Source: Pseudomonadota bacterium (lineage in GTDB: Bacteria > Pseudomonadota > Alphaproteobacteria > Rhizobiales > Xanthobacteraceae). Taken from it: DNA of 7,890 nt. Below, piece after piece: positions 4,865 through 7,890 of the stretch. Location: assembly GCA_963205465.1 (NCBI GenBank), contig CAUJKG010000385.1, positions 1 to 7,890 of the forward strand. Reading direction: 5' to 3'. The position numbers were made by a program, and so were the translations under genes. Position 1 is the stretch's first letter, and each line of letters begins with the position of its first letter. The notes below the pieces were generated by a model, which made no database searches, had not been told where the DNA came from, and saw nothing but the letters and a program-made list of their open reading frames with translations.

Positions 4865-6663
4865 CATTGCGAGGCAGGCGCCGTCGTATCTTCGTTTTCT
4901 TCCGGCGCTTTCTTGCCGGTGACGGCGGCGAGATTTCCGCGGATCAATTGCCGCCCGGCATAGATGCCGCCGACGATCTGCATTTCGAAGCGTTCGCGAT
5001 CGTCGCGGATCACTTCTTCCATCACCTCTTCGACTTCCTCGTCGGGAACGCCGAGTTCTTTGAGCGCATTGCGGCCGAAGGCGACTGCCGAGTGCAGCAC
5101 CTCACGCACCTGATAATCCACGCCGGCGCGCACCAGCTCGATGGCGTGTTCGCGATCGAAGGCGCGCACCAGCACTTTCACCAGCGGAAACTCGTGCTTC
5201 ACCAGTTCGACGATCTTGTTCGCGGCCGCAGGATCGTTGATGCAGACCAAGATCGCCTGCGCCCTGCCCGCGCCTGCCGCATGCAAAGTATGAAGCTGCG
5301 TGCCGTCGCCGTAATAGACCTTGAAGCCGAAGTCGCCGGCGTCCTTGATGATCTGGGTCTGGTTGTCGATGATCGAAATGTCGATGCCGCGCGCGAGCAG
5401 CGGCTGGCTCACGACCTGGCCGAAGCGGCCGAAGCCGATGATCAGCACGCTGCCCGACAAATCTTCCGCCGCATCGATGCCATCCATCGATTCCTTTTCC
5501 TTGGGCATCACGTAGCGCAGACCGAATACGATCAGCGGCGTCAGCGCCATGGAGACGATCACCGCCGCGGTCATCATCGCGTTGATCTCGGTCGTGAAGA
5601 TCCCGGCTTGCGTCGCGGCGGCATAGAGCACGAAGGCGAACTCGCCGCCCTGCGCCATCATGGCCGCGCGATAAAGCCCCTCGCCGTGTTTGCTACGGAT
5701 GCGCGCGACCGCATAGATGCCGGCCGCTTTCACCACCATGAAAGAAAGCGTGCCCGCGAGAATGAGCGGCCATTGCCGCCCCATCAGCCCGAGATCAATC
5801 GACATGCCGACGGCGAGAAAGAACAGCCCGAGCAGGATGCCGCGGAACGGCTCGATATCGGCCTCCAGTTGATGACGGAAGCTCGATTCCGAAAGCAGCA
5901 CACCTGCCAGAAACGCGCCCATCGCCATCGACAGACCGCCGAGCTGCATCCCGAGTGCAGCACCGAGCACGACGAGCAACGCTGCGGCGGTCATCACCTC
6001 GCGGGCCTGAGATGCTGCGAGAAAACGAAAGAACGGATTCAGGAGCCAAAGCCCCGCTGCGACGAGCAAGGCAACCGACGCAGCGGCAACGCCGATCGCC
6101 TGCCAGAATTCGCCAGGTGCGAGCTTGGCAGCGCCGGGCGTGAGGAGCGTCACCGAAACCAGGAGCGGCACGATTGCGAGATCTTCGAGCAGCAGAATGG
6201 AGACGATCCGCTGGCCGCGCGGCGAGGAGACCTCGCGGCGCTCATCGAGCAGTTGCATCACTGTCGCGGTGGAGGTGAGCACGAAGCCCGCCGCCGCGAA
6301 AAACGACACCAGCGGAGAAAGTCCCCAGAGCATGCCCACCCCGGTCAGGAGCAGGCTGCAGAAAGCCACCTGCGCGACGCCAAGGCCGAAAATTTCCCTG
6401 CGCAGACTCCATAGCCGCGACGGCTGCATTTCGAGTCCGATGACGAAAAGGAACATCACCACGCCGAGTTCGGCGATGTGCAGGATCGCCTGCGGGTCCG
6501 AGAACATCCGAAGGCCGAAGGGACCGATCACGACCCCGGCGGCAAGATAGCCGAGCACGGAACCCAGCCCGATGCGCTTGAAGATTGGAACCGCGATGAC
6601 GCCGGCCGCCAGGAGCGCCACGACCTGAACCAGTTGGGATCCTGCATGCGGGTCGGCGGCCAT
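4864..6663 (-). CDS. KefB/KefC-like monovalent cation:proton antiporter (CPA2) with RCK domain
   Basis: A 599-residue inner-membrane transporter. About twelve to thirteen hydrophobic helices (10-385) form the Na+/H+-exchanger fold; LLLEDLAIVPL (157-167) holds the E160/D161 pair typical of the CPA2 ion site, and HQLEADIEPFRGILLGLFFLAVGMSIDL (264-291) is the KefB/KefC-like stretch. A cytoplasmic TrkA-N/RCK domain follows (404-520): nucleotide-binding GFGRFGQ (410-416), acidic D433 at the end of the second strand, and YGDGTQLHTL (451-460). The C-terminus is a short charged tail without a clear RCK-C domain. The likely job is K+ (or Na+) efflux in exchange for protons, gated by nucleotide or glutathione ligands as in Kef; substrate and ligand cannot be told from sequence. 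The ATG at 6663 is preceded by GGAG eight bases away, and the protein has a normal N-terminus. No EcfG-type promoter is seen upstream. Confidence 0.9.
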   Translation of the reverse strand: MAADPHAGSQLVQVVALLAAGVIAVPIFKRIGLGSVLGYLAAGVVIGPFGLRMFSDPQAILHIAELGVVMFLFVIGLEMQPSRLWSLRREIFGLGVAQVAFCSLLLTGVGMLWGLSPLVSFFAAAGFVLTSTATVMQLLDERREVSSPRGQRIVSILLLEDLAIVPLLVSVTLLTPGAAKLAPGEFWQAIGVAAASVALLVAAGLWLLNPFFRFLAASQAREVMTAAALLVVLGAALGMQLGGLSMAMGAFLAGVLLSESSFRHQLEADIEPFRGILLGLFFLAVGMSIDLGLMGRQWPLILAGTLSFMVVKAAGIYAVARIRSKHGEGLYRAAMMAQGGEFAFVLYAAATQAGIFTTEINAMMTAAVIVSMALTPLIVFGLRYVMPKEKESMDGIDAAEDLSGSVLIIGFGRFGQVVSQPLLARGIDISIIDNQTQIIKDAGDFGFKVYYGDGTQLHTLHAAGAGRAQAILVCINDPAAANKIVELVKHEFPLVKVLVRAFDREHAIELVRAGVDYQVREVLHSAVAFGRNALKELGVPDEEVEEVMEEVIRDDRERFEMQIVGGIYAGRQLIRGNLAAVTGKKAPEENEDTTAPASQ

Positions 6664-6919
6664 CGAGAAGCTCCGGTTCGATCTTTTTTCAATCGGCCGG
6701 CCAGAATCGCACGGCCTTGCGGCAACAGGAACTTCTTACAGGAGAAAGCCGCCGCGCGGCGAGCGGCATCCTGCCGGTGATCGGCCGCGGCCGTTCTCGC
6801 CAGTGCGCCGCCCGCGTGAGGTTAACAAGGCTTGAACAGAGGGGGCCCCGCGACGCTGGATGAACGATTTATTCGCAAAATTGCTCTAAAGGCTTCGCCA
6901 AAGGCAAAAAGAAACGATC
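6664..6919. other. Divergent intergenic region between the antiporter and diguanylate cyclase genes
   Basis: 256 bases that must hold promoters for both flanking genes. I see GC-rich short palindromes (such as GGGGGCCCC near 6841-6850) and a possible but poor TTGAAC element at 6833-6838. There is no convincing -10, RNA gene, terminator or small coding frame. One GGAAC (6728-6732) has no partner TT at the right distance. Confidence 0.4.
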
Positions 6920-7890
6920 ATGCAGGGTGCTGTATTCGCATTGGTGGTGAATATCGCGGTCGCCGCGCTGTTTGCGGCGAGCTTCGCCGTGCTCGCCTTC
7001 ACCAATCCGAGCCACCGCCGGGCGGCAGGATTCGCGGTGAGCTACACGATCGGCATGATGACGCCGGTCAGCGAATTTCTGCTGCCGCTTTTCAGCTGGC
7101 CCGCGCCGTTCATGATCGCAAGCTACTTCTGCTTCGCGGCAGGGCTGCTCGCCATGCCGATCGCACTATCGATTTTCTACCGCAAGCCGGCGCCCTGGAA
7201 GACGGCCTGCGCGATCTTCCTCGGCGCGATCGTGCTGCGCTGGCTGCTATGGGGCGGCGCGCGCAACACCATGCCCTACGAATTTCTCTTTCAGCTGCCG
7301 TTCTTCTTCGCGGCCGCCTTGTCGTGCTGGGTGATTTTCCGTGCCCGCCGCGGCGGTGCGCTGGAAGTGGCGGCGATGATCATGTTCGGTCTCGTCGCGC
7401 TGCATTTTCCGCTCAAATCGTTTCTTGCGGTTGCCTTCGGCTCGGGACAAACCGCCGTGCAGTATACCGCGAGCACCTATGCGCTGCTTTCGCAGGCAAG
7501 CACCGGCATCCTGCTCACGGCAACTGGACTGCTTGTGCTTCTGGTCACCGTGCAGGACATCATTCGGGAATCAAAAAGCGCATCGGAAACCGACGCGCTG
7601 TCCGGGCTCGCGAACCGGCGCGGCTTCGACCTGCACGCGGCGCGCGTGCTTGCACATGCCGCGCAATTCCGTGGGCCGGTTTCCGTTACCGTGTTCGACA
7701 TCGATCACTTCAAGAAAATCAACGACACCTTCGGCCATGCCGCCGGCGACCGGGTGATCCGCAGCTTTTCGCAGTTGCTCCGCCGCACGCTACCCACGGC
7801 TTCGGTGATCGGCAGAATCGGCGGCGAAGAATTCGCCGTACTCGCCGAACGCACCAGCAAGGAAGTCGCGCGGTTGAGCGCCGAAGCCGT
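6920..7890 (+). CDS. Membrane-bound diguanylate cyclase (GGDEF domain), C-terminus beyond window
   Basis: The first 323 residues are present; the frame runs off the window end. Six or seven hydrophobic segments (residues about 4-27, 38-58, 63-86, 95-112, 121-140, 148-173, 186-212) form a membrane sensor region with no family I can name, followed by a short linker and a GGDEF domain from about 222. Visible motifs are DALSGLANRRGFD (225-237), FDIDHFKKINDTFGHAAGD (259-277) with the metal-binding D260 and the substrate-side residues, and RIGGEEF (299-305), the active GGEEF form. The enzyme should make cyclic di-GMP from two GTP. The product-binding RxxD inhibitory site, normally five residues before GG[D/E]EF, is replaced by PTAS (292-295). 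The ATG at 6920 has only a weak AAAGG-like ribosome site. Whether more domains follow cannot be seen. Confidence 0.88.
   Translation, partial: MQGAVFALVVNIAVAALFAASFAVLAFTNPSHRRAAGFAVSYTIGMMTPVSEFLLPLFSWPAPFMIASYFCFAAGLLAMPIALSIFYRKPAPWKTACAIFLGAIVLRWLLWGGARNTMPYEFLFQLPFFFAAALSCWVIFRARRGGALEVAAMIMFGLVALHFPLKSFLAVAFGSGQTAVQYTASTYALLSQASTGILLTATGLLVLLVTVQDIIRESKSASETDALSGLANRRGFDLHAARVLAHAAQFRGPVSVTVFDIDHFKKINDTFGHAAGDRVIRSFSQLLRRTLPTASVIGRIGGEEFAVLAERTSKEVARLSAEA

Noticed and set aside
4867..6414. A 515-codon open frame on the plus strand opposite the antiporter gene
   Set aside because: Its translation is rich in H, R, E and D with no domain pattern, the usual antisense shadow of a high-GC hydrophobic gene. 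The minus-strand antiporter is unmistakable.
6728..6755. GGAAC at 6728-6732 as an EcfG promoter for the diguanylate cyclase gene
   Set aside because: The bases at the -10 position are GC-rich without TT.
1..7890. CRISPR array, tRNA, rRNA, insertion sequence, prophage or toxin-antitoxin genes
   Set aside because: No regularly spaced direct repeats, tRNA-like cloverleaf, rRNA motifs, transposase or integrase frames were found on either strand; the window reads as ordinary chromosomal DNA around a GSR core.

Overview
The window (about 60% GC by eye) looks like chromosomal DNA of an alphaproteobacterium of the order Rhizobiales/Hyphomicrobiales, probably near Bradyrhizobiaceae/Xanthobacteraceae. 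The evidence is the phyR / nepR-ecfG general stress response (GSR) locus, the Rhizobiales-type families DUF992 and DUF1236, and a composite palindromic intergenic repeat of Bradyrhizobium style. The taxonomic call is inference from gene content.

Layout. 1-921 (-): N-terminal 307 residues of a membrane-anchored PAS sensor, probably the histidine kinase feeding PhyR, cut by the window edge. 922-1291: a gene-free stretch that is not empty. It holds an EcfG-type promoter (1071-1095), a C-rich stem-loop and a strong intrinsic terminator (1153-1193), together a candidate ~92-nt stress-induced small RNA. A second EcfG promoter then precedes csbD (1292-1492, +). 1549-2355 (-): phyR, the anti-anti-sigma response regulator. 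2356-2498: divergent EcfG promoters placed back to back. 2499-3280 (+): nepR (anti-sigma) and ecfG (sigma factor), joined by a one-base stop/start overlap. 3281-3410: dispersed palindromic repeat. 3489-4791 (+): three small envelope genes (DUF1328 membrane peptide, DUF992 secreted protein, DUF1236-like secreted protein), two of them with EcfG-type promoters. 4864-6663 (-): KefB/KefC-like CPA2 cation:proton antiporter. 6920-7890 (+): start of a membrane-bound diguanylate cyclase, cut by the window end.

How it works together. In the known alphaproteobacterial GSR, stress kinases phosphorylate PhyR, phospho-PhyR binds NepR, and EcfG is freed to transcribe from promoters of the form GGAAC-N18/19-TT. 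I find six such sites by eye, before the sRNA candidate, csbD, phyR, nepR-ecfG, the DUF1328 gene and the DUF1236 gene. The locus therefore appears to be a positively autoregulated regulator core plus a small local regulon. The most interesting element is the putative sRNA. Its promoter, C-rich loop and position recall GsrN, the GSR sRNA of Caulobacter, and eight bases of its loop are exactly complementary to the phyR ribosome-binding site. No database or folding program was available; pairings and promoter matches were read by hand.
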